40,104 nt of DNA from Phycisphaerales bacterium (lineage in GTDB: Bacteria; Planctomycetota; Phycisphaerae; Phycisphaerales; UBA1924), in assembly GCA_029260375.1 (NCBI GenBank), contig JAJDDI010000022.1:1-40104 (forward strand). Reading direction: 5' to 3'. The notes beneath the pieces are model-generated. The model was given only the letters and a program-made list of their open reading frames with translations. It ran no database searches and was not told the DNA's origin. This document shows, in pieces, positions 32,477 through 40,104 of this stretch. How positions within the stretch are numbered: position 1 is the first letter of the stretch; each line of letters starts with the position of its first letter. The position numbers and the translations under genes are program-made.

Positions 32477-32507
32477 GCCCCCGGGTCATCGCGCCCCGGG
32501 GGCGTTT
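32477..32507. terminator. Hairpin between convergent metalloprotease and rhodanese genes
   Basis: Stem GCCCCCGGG / CCCGGGGGC (32477-32485 with 32495-32503), 9-base loop, followed by GTTT on the plus strand. The T tract is weak on both strands, so this is a probable rather than certain terminator. Confidence 0.5.
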
Positions 32508-32513
32508 CCATCG

Positions 32514-32897
32514 CTACTTCGTATACCGCGGCACGCCCGGATCGACATCGATCGACCACAGCTCGATCCCGCCCACGATCGACCGCGCCCCGCTCAGCCC
32601 CTGCTCCTGCAGGAACCGCGCCACGTGCAGCGACCGCACGCCCGTGTGGCACAGCACGCCGATGGGCGTGTCCTCGTCCGCGTCGATCTCGTTGAGCCGC
32701 GCCGGGGTGTCCCCCTTGGGGATGTGCAACGCCCCCTCCACGCTCGCCATCGCCACCTCGAACGGCTCACGGCAATCGATCAGGATGAACCCGTCCCGCC
32801 GGGACTTGAGCGCCTCGCTCGCCTCCCGGGCGGTCATCTCCAGCCCGTCCTGGAACGGGTACCCCTCGGGCACGCCGCGCTCGTCAAGCTCACGCAT
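32514..32897 (-). CDS. Single-domain rhodanese-like sulfurtransferase
   Basis: 127 residues from ATG 32897. The rhodanese fold shows FILIDCREPFEVAMASVEGALHIP (about 36-60) and the active-site loop CHTGVRSLHVARFL, with the persulfide-forming Cys and a normal six-residue loop ending in the HVA helix. GGIELWSIDVDP is the usual C-terminus. Such proteins move sulfane sulfur. This one has no transporter, thiamine or molybdenum partner nearby, so its role is open. The start overlaps the stop of the upstream lipoprotein gene by 8 bases, which decides the ATG at 32897 over one at 32927 and implies coupled translation. Last gene in the minus-strand TPR-recX-lipoprotein-rhodanese run. Confidence 0.88.
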   Translation of the reverse strand: MRELDERGVPEGYPFQDGLEMTAREASEALKSRRDGFILIDCREPFEVAMASVEGALHIPKGDTPARLNEIDADEDTPIGVLCHTGVRSLHVARFLQEQGLSGARSIVGGIELWSIDVDPGVPRYTK

Positions 32898-33486
32898 CGG
32901 GCGCCACCTCCTCAACAACCGGCTCAAGCGCCGGGGCGCCGCCCGTCACCGGCGGAGTGCCGGCTGGCTCGTGATCCATGCCCGCCGGAACCGCCCCGCC
33001 CCCGGTGAGCCACCCCCCGGGCGCCCGGCGCTTGTACACGGCGTCCGGGCTCTGCCTCGCGTTCCACGGCGGGTCCATCGCCACCAGCAGCGGCAGCGCC
33101 GCCGCGTCCACCAGCGTGCGCAGCGGCTGCGCCGCGATCTCCGCCGCGCTCATCCAGCGCGAGCCCTCAAGCTCCAGCGCCGTCTCGCTCGTCGGGTACA
33201 GCCCCTTCTGGCGGGCCAGCGTCTCGTCGTACAACCGGGCCCGGGCGTACGTCGGGCGGTGCACCGTCCCGTCCACCGGCACGCGAACGTCCGTCGCCCC
33301 CCAGTTGGACCGGTCCAGCCCGCGCACGCTCACCGCGTCGCCCGTGACACCCCGAGACACGCCCCCGCCGATCACCACGTTCGACCCCAGCACCGGGCGT
33401 GCGTTGCGGTCCGACACACACCCCAGGAGCGCGCCCGAAGCCCCGCACACCCCAACGCCCAGCACGATCATGCAGTTTCGCTTCAT
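32890..33486 (-). CDS. Uncharacterised lipoprotein
   Basis: 198 residues from ATG 33486, starting MKRNCMIVLGVGVCGASGALLGC with a lipobox LLGC near 20-23. The mature part has a Gly/Val-rich stretch (NVVIGGGVSRGV), a helical middle (YARARLYDETLARQKGLYP, SRWMSAAEIAAQPLRTLVDAAALPLLV) and a Pro-rich acidic C-terminus. No family recognised. An open frame continues upstream to 33552 but runs through the 10-bp tandem repeats, so the lipoprotein start is preferred. It overlaps the downstream rhodanese gene by 8 bases. Confidence 0.7.
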   Translation of the reverse strand: MKRNCMIVLGVGVCGASGALLGCVSDRNARPVLGSNVVIGGGVSRGVTGDAVSVRGLDRSNWGATDVRVPVDGTVHRPTYARARLYDETLARQKGLYPTSETALELEGSRWMSAAEIAAQPLRTLVDAAALPLLVAMDPPWNARQSPDAVYKRRAPGGWLTGGGAVPAGMDHEPAGTPPVTGGAPALEPVVEEVAPDA

Positions 33487-33497
33487 GCCCGGATGAT

Positions 33498-33546
33498 ACG
33501 GGCAGACACGGGCAGACACGGGCAGACACGGGCGGACACGGGCGGG
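33498..33546. repeat. Tandem 10-bp repeat, about five units
   Basis: Units of ACGGGCAGAC at 33498, 33508 and 33518, a variant ACGGGCGGAC at 33528 and a partial unit at 33538. They fill most of the 62-bp gap between the end of recX and the start of the lipoprotein gene. The period is about one helical turn. Confidence 0.85.
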
Positions 33547-33548
33547 CC

Positions 33549-34031
33549 TCAATCGGTGCTCAGCCCCTCGACGACCCGCTCCACCGCGCCCCGGGCCACG
33601 TCGGGGGGGAACCCCCGCCGCGCGAGCTTGGCGTACAGGCGCCGCCGGACCGCGTCCAGCCCCAGCGTCGGCGCCAGGCCCCTCAGATGACGCCGCGCCA
33701 CGTCCTCCGCGTCCTCGTCCGCCGCCCGCGCCGAGAGCGCCTCGCGCACGATCTCGCCCGCGAGCTCTCGATCGATCCCCCGCTTGACGAGCTTCATCTC
33801 CAGCAGCGCCCGCCCCGCCGGCACGCGCGCCAGCTCCGCCCGCACCACCGACTCGCCCAGCGCCCGGTCATCGACGGCCCCCGACCCGACCAGAGCCTGG
33901 ACGCACGCCTGGCTCACGTCCGGATCATGCCCGCGCTTGACCAGCCGCTGGGCCAGCTCCCGCGCCGAGTACGCCCGCCGGTCGAGCATCTTCAGCGCCG
34001 CCCGCCTGGCCTTCTCGCCCTCGGCGCTCAT
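33549..34031 (-). CDS. recX: RecX-family regulatory protein
   Basis: 160 residues from ATG 34031. RecX proteins bind and modulate RecA filaments. The visible three-helix repeats are RAALKMLDRRAYSARELAQRL, the VDDRALGESVVRAEL block and RRRLYAKLARRGFPPDVARGAVERV; the DDR...A pattern is the RecX signature. The ATG overlaps the TGA of the upstream TPR gene (ATGA), which fixes this start against an open frame reaching 34211. recA, often adjacent in other bacteria, is not here. Length is typical of short RecX proteins. Confidence 0.83.
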   Translation of the reverse strand: MSAEGEKARRAALKMLDRRAYSARELAQRLVKRGHDPDVSQACVQALVGSGAVDDRALGESVVRAELARVPAGRALLEMKLVKRGIDRELAGEIVREALSARAADEDAEDVARRHLRGLAPTLGLDAVRRRLYAKLARRGFPPDVARGAVERVVEGLSTD

Positions 34032-34339
34032 CCCCCGAGCACCTGAAGGTACGCCCCGATCTCGCCGACCGCCTGGGCGTCGCCCGCGCGTCTGGACACG
34101 TCCAGCCCGCGCTCCAGCGTCGCCCTCGCCCCGTCCGCGTCCTCGACCACCTCCTGCGACCGGGCCTTGTGGTAGTACGCGTAGCAGTACGTCTCGTCGC
34201 TGGCGATGCACCGATCAAAGAACGCGATCGCCTCGACATGGCGCGCCCGCTTGGCCATCTCCATCGCCATCGCGTACAGCGTGAACGCGTCGTCGGGCTC
34301 CGCCGCCAGGAGCTTCTCGAGCTGTTCCATCGTGGGCAT
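34028..34339 (-). CDS. Small TPR-repeat protein
   Basis: 103 residues starting MPTMEQLEKLLAAEPDD (ATG 34339; ATG 34330 also possible). Two to three tetratricopeptide repeats are visible: DDAFTLYAMAMEMAKRARHVEAIAFFDRCIA, then TYCYAYYHKARSQEVVEDADGARATLERGLD, then AQAVGEIGAYLQVL. TPRs bind partner proteins; no partner can be named. Short proteins of this exact layout are, to my knowledge, recurrent in planctomycetes. First gene of the four-gene minus-strand run, coupled to recX by a 4-base overlap. The gap to the divergent dehydrogenase (34340-34456) contains degenerate CCCGACCT repeats at about 34365-34406. Confidence 0.82.
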   Translation of the reverse strand: MPTMEQLEKLLAAEPDDAFTLYAMAMEMAKRARHVEAIAFFDRCIASDETYCYAYYHKARSQEVVEDADGARATLERGLDVSRRAGDAQAVGEIGAYLQVLGG

Positions 34340-34456
34340 CCCCAAGCCTACCACCACCACCCGCCCCCGACCTCCCGACCTTCCGACCTGCCGATTTCCC
34401 GACCACCCGCCCTCGATCCCCTATCCTTCCTCCCCACGATCCTCAGGAGGACCCCC

Positions 34457-35329
34457 ATGCACAACACCACCCACAACATCACCAACGTCGGCGTCATCGG
34501 CTCGGGCCAGATGGGCGGCGGCATCGCCCAGGTCGCCGCGACCGCCGGCTTCAACACCACCGTCTTCGACACCTCCCCCGACGCCATCGCCAGATGCCAG
34601 GCCACCCACGCCAAGCTCCTGGCCCGCGCCGTCGAGAAGGAGCGCATGACCACCGATCAGGCCGAGGCGACCAAGGCCCGCCTCACCTACGTCACCGACC
34701 TCGACCAGCTCGCCGGCTCCGACATCGCCATCGAGGCCGTCGTGGAAGACGCCGCCGTCAAGGCCAAGGTCTTCCGCGGGCTCGACGACATGCTCAAGGG
34801 CGACCAGGTCCTCGCGACCAACACGAGTTCGATCAGCATCACCGAGATCGCCTCCGCGACCAAACGCCCCGAGCGCGTCATCGGCATGCACTTCTTCTAC
34901 CCCGTCCCCGTCATGAAGCTCGTCGAGGTCATCAACGGCCTGGCCACCGACAAGGCCATCACCGCCCGCGTGATTAGCCTCGCCGAGGCGATGGGCAAGA
35001 CCGCCGTCCCCGCCAACGACCGCGCCGGCTTCGTGAGCAACCGCGTCCTCATGCCGATGATCAACGAGGCCTTCTACGCCTGGATGGAGGGCGTCGCCCA
35101 GCCCGAGCACATCGACGCCATCATGAAGCTCGGCTGCAACTTCCCGATGGGCCCCCTGCGCCTGGCCGATTTCATCGGCCTCGACACCTGCGCCCACATC
35201 ATGGACGTCCTCGCCGAGGGGCTGTGCAACGAACGCTACCGACCCTGCCCGCTGCTGCGCCAGCTCGTCGTCGCGGGACGCCTCGGAAACAAGACGGCCC
35301 ACGGCGTGTTTGATTACAGCGCGTCCTAG
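34457..35329 (+). CDS. 3-hydroxybutyryl-CoA (3-hydroxyacyl-CoA) dehydrogenase
   Basis: NAD-dependent oxidation of 3-hydroxyacyl-CoA, for beta-oxidation or butyrate/PHB-type metabolism. 290 residues from ATG 34457, with an AGGAGG Shine-Dalgarno at 34445-34450. The Rossmann domain has VGVIGSGQMGGGIAQVAA (about 11-28), AIEAVVEDAAVKAKVF, ATNTSSISITEIA and the catalytic His in GMHFFYPVPVMKLVEVI. The C-terminal helical domain has GFVSNRVLMPMINEAFY and FPMGPLRLADFIGLDT. It ends KTAHGVFDYSAS, in place of the usual KxxRGFYxY. The length matches the stand-alone (Hbd/PaaH) type rather than the fused FadB. With the mutase at the end of the window it suggests acyl-CoA metabolism, but the genes are not adjacent. 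Confidence 0.94.
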   Translation: MHNTTHNITNVGVIGSGQMGGGIAQVAATAGFNTTVFDTSPDAIARCQATHAKLLARAVEKERMTTDQAEATKARLTYVTDLDQLAGSDIAIEAVVEDAAVKAKVFRGLDDMLKGDQVLATNTSSISITEIASATKRPERVIGMHFFYPVPVMKLVEVINGLATDKAITARVISLAEAMGKTAVPANDRAGFVSNRVLMPMINEAFYAWMEGVAQPEHIDAIMKLGCNFPMGPLRLADFIGLDTCAHIMDVLAEGLCNERYRPCPLLRQLVVAGRLGNKTAHGVFDYSAS

Positions 35330-35359
35330 ACGATCCGCATCCCGCACACGGACGACACC

Positions 35360-36850
35360 ATGACGGACAACACCCAGGATCAACCACGCCCGCAGCGGCG
35401 CAGAATCAGGAAACGCTGGTTTCTTGCTGTCGCGTTGGTACTCGTTGCTGTGCCCGTGGTCATGCTCACCATCCAGGTCGTCCGCATCTCGATCGCGACC
35501 CCCGGCGTCGTGGGCGACTACCCGCAGAAACTCCGCGACCTCATCCAGACCCAGCAACCACCCCAGCCGCAGGGGCGCGACGGCTTCGTCATCATCGCCG
35601 AGGCCAAGCGGAAACTCGATGAACTCCGGGCGCCGATCCAGGATCGCGTTGAGCAGACCCGAAACACAACATTTGACAACGAGTTCAAACGCATCCGTAT
35701 CGGACCGGAATTCCTCCACGACACAGCGATCGACCCCAACAACTACCTCGAAGATGACCCGGGGTGGGAGCTGATCGAACCGTTCAACGATCTCATCCGC
35801 TCGGCGACGTGGGAGATGCTCCGGCTTTACGAGTCTTCCGAGATCCGCACGCTGCTCGACACGATCGGCCCATCAACGCCCTCGGTCATCCCCGTGCAGG
35901 ACAGGATCCTGATCGACACGCTCCTGCCCTCGCTCGGCCCGGCGCGGGAACTGGCGCGTTGGGAAGCGGCCTGCATGGGCGAGGACGCCGCGCAAGGCGA
36001 GTGGGCCGACTACCACATCGCTGCCCGGAGATTGCTCGCGCTGTCCGACGCGACCGCCCGGACGCCCATCCTCATCTGCGGCCTCGTCGGGTACGCGATC
36101 GAGGATGTGCTCTACAAGCGCCTGCTCGCAGACATCTCCTCGCGGCAGCTGCCGTTGCAGACGCTTGACGCGATCGACGTCATGCTGCGAGAGCACGCCG
36201 GCCCGACCCCGCTCAGCGTTTACTTCGATGGCGAGAGGATATTCATCCTCGACATGGTCGATCGCACGCATTCGGACAACGGCGAGGGCGACGGCTTCTT
36301 CCTCCCCGCATCCTTGGCCGTCCCCTCCGGCACAAATGCCGGGCCCAGCATCGCCAACGTGCCCGGCCTGCTCGCCCCGTCAAAGGCCGAGACCGTCGCG
36401 ACGGTTGACCGCCTTTACGCCAGCTGGATCGATCGCGCCCAAACGCCGCCACACCAACGCTCGGGTGATCCTCCCATTACGGACGTCTCATTCTGGAATC
36501 CGCTCATCGATTTAGCGGCGCCCGCGGTATTCAATGCGATCACCCCGCACGACAAGGTCGTTTGCGAGCGCGCCGCCGTCCGCGTCGTGGTCGCCATCGA
36601 GCGGTACAGGATCGCCAATACGCGCCTGCCAGAATCACTGGCCGATCTCGTGCCCGAGTTCATGCGCGAACTCCCGCATGATCCCTTCGCCGAAGACGGA
36701 CGCCTGCGATACCGCACGGACGAGCATTCGTCACGCGGATACACGCTCTACAGCGTCGGTCGCGACATGCAGGACGACGGTGGGCAGTGGGGTGATTCAC
36801 TCTGGAGTGACGACCCGGACGCGGTCTTCATCCCCTGGACCGACGATTAA
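35360..36850 (+). CDS. Membrane-anchored protein with pseudopilin GspG-like C-terminus, otherwise uncharacterised
   Basis: 496 residues. A basic N-terminus (RPQRRRIRKRW) leads into one membrane helix (about 21-42, FLAVALVLVAVPVVMLTIQVV), so the bulk is probably periplasmic. The middle is helical with no catalytic motif I recognise (LARWEAACMGEDAAQGEWADYHIAARRLLALSDA). The C-terminal about 90 residues, with VVVAIERYRIANTRLPESLADLVPEFMRELPHDPF, LRYR and YTLYSVGRDMQDDGG, follow the pattern of the soluble part of type II secretion pseudopilins, as found in many planctomycete proteins. It lacks the pilin-type N-terminal cleavage motif. It starts 30 bp after the dehydrogenase gene in the same direction. 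Confidence 0.78.
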   Translation: MTDNTQDQPRPQRRRIRKRWFLAVALVLVAVPVVMLTIQVVRISIATPGVVGDYPQKLRDLIQTQQPPQPQGRDGFVIIAEAKRKLDELRAPIQDRVEQTRNTTFDNEFKRIRIGPEFLHDTAIDPNNYLEDDPGWELIEPFNDLIRSATWEMLRLYESSEIRTLLDTIGPSTPSVIPVQDRILIDTLLPSLGPARELARWEAACMGEDAAQGEWADYHIAARRLLALSDATARTPILICGLVGYAIEDVLYKRLLADISSRQLPLQTLDAIDVMLREHAGPTPLSVYFDGERIFILDMVDRTHSDNGEGDGFFLPASLAVPSGTNAGPSIANVPGLLAPSKAETVATVDRLYASWIDRAQTPPHQRSGDPPITDVSFWNPLIDLAAPAVFNAITPHDKVVCERAAVRVVVAIERYRIANTRLPESLADLVPEFMRELPHDPFAEDGRLRYRTDEHSSRGYTLYSVGRDMQDDGGQWGDSLWSDDPDAVFIPWTDD

Positions 36851-36855
36851 CCCGC

Positions 36856-37764
36856 CTACCCCCGCACCGCCAGAAACACGATCTCCCGATCGCTCACCAC
36901 CACGCCCCCCGGGCGCTCCTTCGTCACCGCGAAGATCGTCCCCGCGCCCACCGGCAGCTTCGCGTCGATCGGGATCAGCGCCTCGCCCCCGGGCGCGATG
37001 TCGAACACCCCGCCATCGACTGGGCGCTGCGTCAGCAAGTCCGGCAGCCCCGGGATCGCCATATCCGGCAGCTCGCCCACCGGGCGCTCGGCGTCAAAGA
37101 TCCACAGCTGATACTGATACTCGCGCGGGTCGTTGGGCGCGATGCCGCTGATGCGCATGAAGCCCTGGTCGGCGTCGTCGGACCAGATCACCTCGCCGCC
37201 CACGCCCCGGTCCAGCTCGTGGTCCGCAACGCCCTCGACGGGCAGATCGCCCACGCCGATCCAGGGCGCCGTGATCACCGCGCTGCCCGATGCCAGCAGC
37301 GCGTCGAGCCGCTCGCCCACCGACAGCCGCATGCCGCGCGCGCCCTCGGGCGGTTGCGCCGCCGTGAACCAGAGCGCGCCCGCCAACGCCAGACACGCCG
37401 CGGCCGCCAGCCAGCCCGAGAGCGCCAGCACCCGCGACGACTTGCGCACAACAACCTGCGGACGCGCCGCCATCGGGATCGGCGCCGCCGCCTTCCCGCC
37501 CGCGGCCTCGTTCAAAAACGCCACCGCCGCCGCATCGACCTTCGCCCGCGCCGACGCGGGCATCGCCTCGGTCTCACCCCGCATCGCCCCGGTAAACGCC
37601 AGGTCCGCGCTCGCCGCGCCCAGCTCGAACTCCTCGATCAGCGCCTCCGCCTCGGGTCCCAGCCGCTCGCGCAGCTCCGCCCGGGCCTCGTCGCCCGCCT
37701 CGCCCGAGGCGATGTCCGTCAGCAGCTCGAGCACGCGGTCATCCGATGGCAGCGGTCGCATCAT
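36856..37764 (-). CDS. Anti-sigma factor, RskA-like
   Basis: 302 residues. The N-terminal cytoplasmic helical part (about 1-120, VLELLTDIASGEAGDEARAEL) is followed by one membrane helix (about 115-134, SGWLAAAACLALAGALWFTAA) and a periplasmic domain. That domain, with FMRISGIAPNDPREYQYQLWIFDAERPVG and GTIFAVTKERPGGVVVS, matches the RskA (anti-sigma-K) C-terminal domain. RskA holds its ECF sigma factor at the membrane and releases it after regulated cleavage. The start ATG overlaps the TGA of the sigma gene (ATGA), so the two are coupled. No clear HxxxCxxC zinc anti-sigma motif is present at the N-terminus. Confidence 0.88.
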   Translation of the reverse strand: MMRPLPSDDRVLELLTDIASGEAGDEARAELRERLGPEAEALIEEFELGAASADLAFTGAMRGETEAMPASARAKVDAAAVAFLNEAAGGKAAAPIPMAARPQVVVRKSSRVLALSGWLAAAACLALAGALWFTAAQPPEGARGMRLSVGERLDALLASGSAVITAPWIGVGDLPVEGVADHELDRGVGGEVIWSDDADQGFMRISGIAPNDPREYQYQLWIFDAERPVGELPDMAIPGLPDLLTQRPVDGGVFDIAPGGEALIPIDAKLPVGAGTIFAVTKERPGGVVVSDREIVFLAVRG

Positions 37765-38327
37765 CGCATCCCTCCCCCGGCGCCGACGGCCTCGCCGCCC
37801 AGGATCTCGCGCAGCCGGATCAGCCCGCGACGGATATGCGTCTTGACCGATCCCAGCGGGATCCCCGTCGCCGTCGCGATCCGTTCGTGACTCAGCCCGT
37901 GCATGATCGACAACCGGAGCACCCTCTGCTGCACCTCGCTCAGCTCGCCCATCGCCCGCTCGGCACGCGCCGCGTCCTCGCCAAGCTCCGGGGGAACCTC
38001 GCCCAGCCCGTCGCTCGTGCCCGCGGCCCAGCTCCCCTCGTCGAGCGACGCCTCGGTCGGTCGCCGCCCGGTCTTGCGCATCCGATCGATCAGCCGCCGA
38101 CGCGCGATCATCGCGACGAAGGTGGCCTCCTTCGCCACCTGCGGATCGAACCGACCCGCGTTCCGCCAGATCGAAACAAACACGTCCTGCACCGCGTCCT
38201 CAGCGTCCGCCTGCGATCGGTTCCATCGCCTCGCCAGCGACCACACCAACCCCCCGTACCGGTCCGTGCACTCACGCACGCCCTCCGGGTCCCCCTTCGC
38301 AACTCGTTGAAGAATAGTTTCTTGCAA
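37761..38327 (-). CDS. ECF RNA polymerase sigma factor
   Basis: About 188 residues if started at TTG 38327, where the sequence QETILQRVAKGDPEGV begins the usual sigma-70 region 2 helix. Region 2 includes YGGLVWSLARRW, DAEDAVQDVFVSIWRNAGRFDP and ATFVAMIARRRLIDRMRK. Region 4 is ELSEVQQRVLRLSIMHGLSHERIATATGIPLGSVKTHIRRGLIRLRE. No ATG lies between the conserved start and 38420; the upstream ATG at 38438 would add about 37 Gly/Pro/Arg-rich residues, so TTG is preferred but not proved. The downstream RskA-like gene overlaps by 4 bases and is its likely inhibitor. The target promoters are unknown; the fasciclin gene immediately upstream is a candidate. Confidence 0.88.
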   Translation of the reverse strand: MQETILQRVAKGDPEGVRECTDRYGGLVWSLARRWNRSQADAEDAVQDVFVSIWRNAGRFDPQVAKEATFVAMIARRRLIDRMRKTGRRPTEASLDEGSWAAGTSDGLGEVPPELGEDAARAERAMGELSEVQQRVLRLSIMHGLSHERIATATGIPLGSVKTHIRRGLIRLREILGGEAVGAGGGMR

Positions 38328-38454
38328 GCGGATTCGTGGCCCCCGAACGCGGTGGGGCGATCCTAGCCGCGGCGGGGCGGAGCCGCAAACCGTTCCCGGT
38401 CCCGCCCCCGCCCTCGCCATGTCCAGGATCATCGTCATCGCGGGAGCACGCTCA

Positions 38455-39441
38455 TCAGTTGGGCATGAGCACCTTGTCGATCACATGGATCACCCCGTTG
38501 CTCGCCTCGACGTCCGCCGCGATCACGCTCGCGCCGTCGATCTTCAGCGTCCCGCCCCAGGGCTTGATGGACACACGCCCGCCCTGCAGCGTCTTGGCCC
38601 CGCTCAGCTTGGCCGCCTGATCGCTGTACACGCGCCCCTCCACCACGTGGTAGAGCAGGATGCTCGTGAGCTTGTCCTTGTTCTCCGGCTTGAGCAGCAT
38701 CTCGACCGTGCCCGCCGGCAACGCCGCGAACGCCTCGTCCGTCGGCGCGAACACCGTCAGCGGCCCCTCGCCCGTGAGCGCCCCGACCAGCCCCGCCGCC
38801 TTGGCCGCCGCGATCAGCGTCCCGAACGACCCGCCCTCCGCCGCCACACCCACGATGTCCTTGGTCTCGGGCATGAGCACGGTGTCGATCACATGGATCA
38901 CCCCGTTGCTCGCCTCGACGTCCGTCGCGATGACGCTGGCCCCGTCAACCCGGACCTTGCCCTTGCTGACCTTGATGTCCACGCGCTGCCCGCCGAGCGT
39001 CGTCGCGTTCTCGAGCTTCACCACCTGCTCCGCCTTCACCGTCCCGGCCACCACGTGGTACGTCAGGATCGACGTCAGCAGCTCCTTGTTCTCCGGCTTG
39101 AGCAGCATCTCCAGCGTCCCCGCGGGAAGCTTCTTGAACGCCTCGTCCGTCGGCGCAAACACCGTGAACGGCCCCTTGCCCTTGAGCGCGTCAACCAGGC
39201 CCGCCTCGGTCAGCGCCTTCGCCAGGATCGTGAACTGCCCCGCGCCAACCGCGGTCTCCACGATGTCCTTCTTCGGGCCCTCCCACGCGGCCTGCGTGAC
39301 CTGATGCGTCGCCCGCGACTCGCACGCGGCGCTCTCATCGCCCGACCACCCCGCGCCGCCCGCCTTGCTCCCGCACTGCGCCTGCGCCGAACCCGCCATC
39401 GCCGCAACAGCCGCGGCGCCAACAATCATCATCCGATTCAT
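38455..39441 (-). CDS. Secreted protein with two fasciclin (FAS1) domains
   Basis: 328 residues from ATG 39441, with a GAGGAG Shine-Dalgarno. A signal peptide (about 1-21, [17 protein letters not shown]) is followed by a short Cys-containing segment (CGSKAGG, SAACES) and two FAS1 domains (about 60-192 and 196-328). Each has [11 protein letters not shown] or [17 protein letters not shown], a YHVV box, [27 protein letters not shown] or its near copy. FAS1 domains mediate adhesion and are common in bacterial envelope proteins. The DNA of the two domains is strongly alike with a 408-bp offset (for example 38464 onward and 38872 onward), so the duplication is recent or homogenised. It lies upstream of the sigma/anti-sigma pair on the same strand. 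Confidence 0.92.
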   Translation of the reverse strand: MNRMMIVGAAAVAAMAGSAQAQCGSKAGGAGWSGDESAACESRATHQVTQAAWEGPKKDIVETAVGAGQFTILAKALTEAGLVDALKGKGPFTVFAPTDEAFKKLPAGTLEMLLKPENKELLTSILTYHVVAGTVKAEQVVKLENATTLGGQRVDIKVSKGKVRVDGASVIATDVEASNGVIHVIDTVLMPETKDIVGVAAEGGSFGTLIAAAKAAGLVGALTGEGPLTVFAPTDEAFAALPAGTVEMLLKPENKDKLTSILLYHVVEGRVYSDQAAKLSGAKTLQGGRVSIKPWGGTLKIDGASVIAADVEASNGVIHVIDKVLMPN

Positions 39442-39649
39442 CGGTGAACTCCTCGTCAACATGCCGTGGCCAACTCACGGCCGGATCTCCGGCCCCGCAT
39501 CCGTCGCCCGCCACGGCTACCCGGGGCGACGGACCACACAGCCCGATTTCGCCGCCAATACAACGCCAGATTCACCTTTTCCAGCCCCCTCCCCGCCGCC
39601 GCCCATACAATCAGATCCGCCTCGATCCCCGACACGGAGACCCCGCGCG

Positions 39650-40104
<455 letters not shown>

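Noticed and set aside
33498..33546. CRISPR array
   Set aside because: Units are 10 bp without spacers, so it is a simple tandem repeat.
38328..38438. ATG start for the ECF sigma factor at 38438
   Set aside because: It adds about 37 Gly/Pro/Arg-rich residues before region 2; TTG 38327 gives the normal N-terminus, although this remains unproved.

Overview
The window looks like chromosomal DNA of a high-GC planctomycete, most likely class Phycisphaerae. This is inferred from hallmark features rather than from any marker gene. Two secreted proteins (28883-30211 and 30403-32445) end in the short tandem acidic module containing GTLDFSDVIAFLT, ending in GCP, that Phycisphaerales attach to exported proteins. 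Three membrane proteins carry a C-terminal CxxCxY...CPECG zinc ribbon. There is also a YdjY-domain lipoprotein and a short TPR protein of a type I associate with planctomycetes. Third codon positions are strongly C/G biased. LpxB indicates lipid A, MurD indicates peptidoglycan, and several proteins have export signals, so the cell is diderm. No rRNA, tRNA, CRISPR array, phage or transposase was seen.

Layout. 1-5.9 kb: 5' part of a polyprenyl synthase (-), a MotA/TolQ/ExbB-type channel (+), PtsN-like EIIA (-), RsmB (-), and a translationally coupled histidine kinase and response regulator (+). 5.9-11.1 kb: lpxB, a possible nuclease-fold protein, an AGCS sodium:amino-acid symporter, and two small membrane proteins. 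11.1-11.5 kb: a gene-free array of hairpins and repeats. 11.5-18.9 kb: Bcp peroxiredoxin, an M48-like protein that has lost its zinc site, an S1 protease, a zinc-ribbon membrane protein, a circularly permuted D-amino-acid oxidase, an ABC-F ATPase and two further zinc-ribbon membrane proteins. 18.9-28.4 kb: a PQQ sugar dehydrogenase-like protein, panB, an HtrA protease, a minus-strand priA-murD-ydjY operon and divergent carA. 28.4-32.5 kb: a long leader and two exported proteins with anchor modules, one a zinc metalloprotease. 32.5-40.1 kb: a minus-strand TPR-recX-lipoprotein-rhodanese operon, 3-hydroxyacyl-CoA dehydrogenase, a pseudopilin-like protein, an ECF sigma/anti-sigma pair, a two-domain fasciclin protein, and the start of methylmalonyl-CoA mutase.

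Most of the window is housekeeping: isoprenoid, lipid A, peptidoglycan, pantothenate, carbamoyl phosphate, replication restart, rRNA methylation. It is interrupted by lower-GC patches (about 12.0-13.3, 14.2-14.9, 18.4-18.9 and 30.4-32.2 kb) holding lineage-specific membrane or secreted proteins. The most unusual items are the circularly permuted D-amino-acid oxidase (14970-15989), the zinc-site-less M48 homologue (12261-13253), the exact 32-bp direct repeat around a small zinc-ribbon gene (17967-18470), the composition switch inside the metalloprotease gene near 32229, and a REPIN-like inverted repeat at 1524-1601. I see no multi-gene defence or biosynthetic system.
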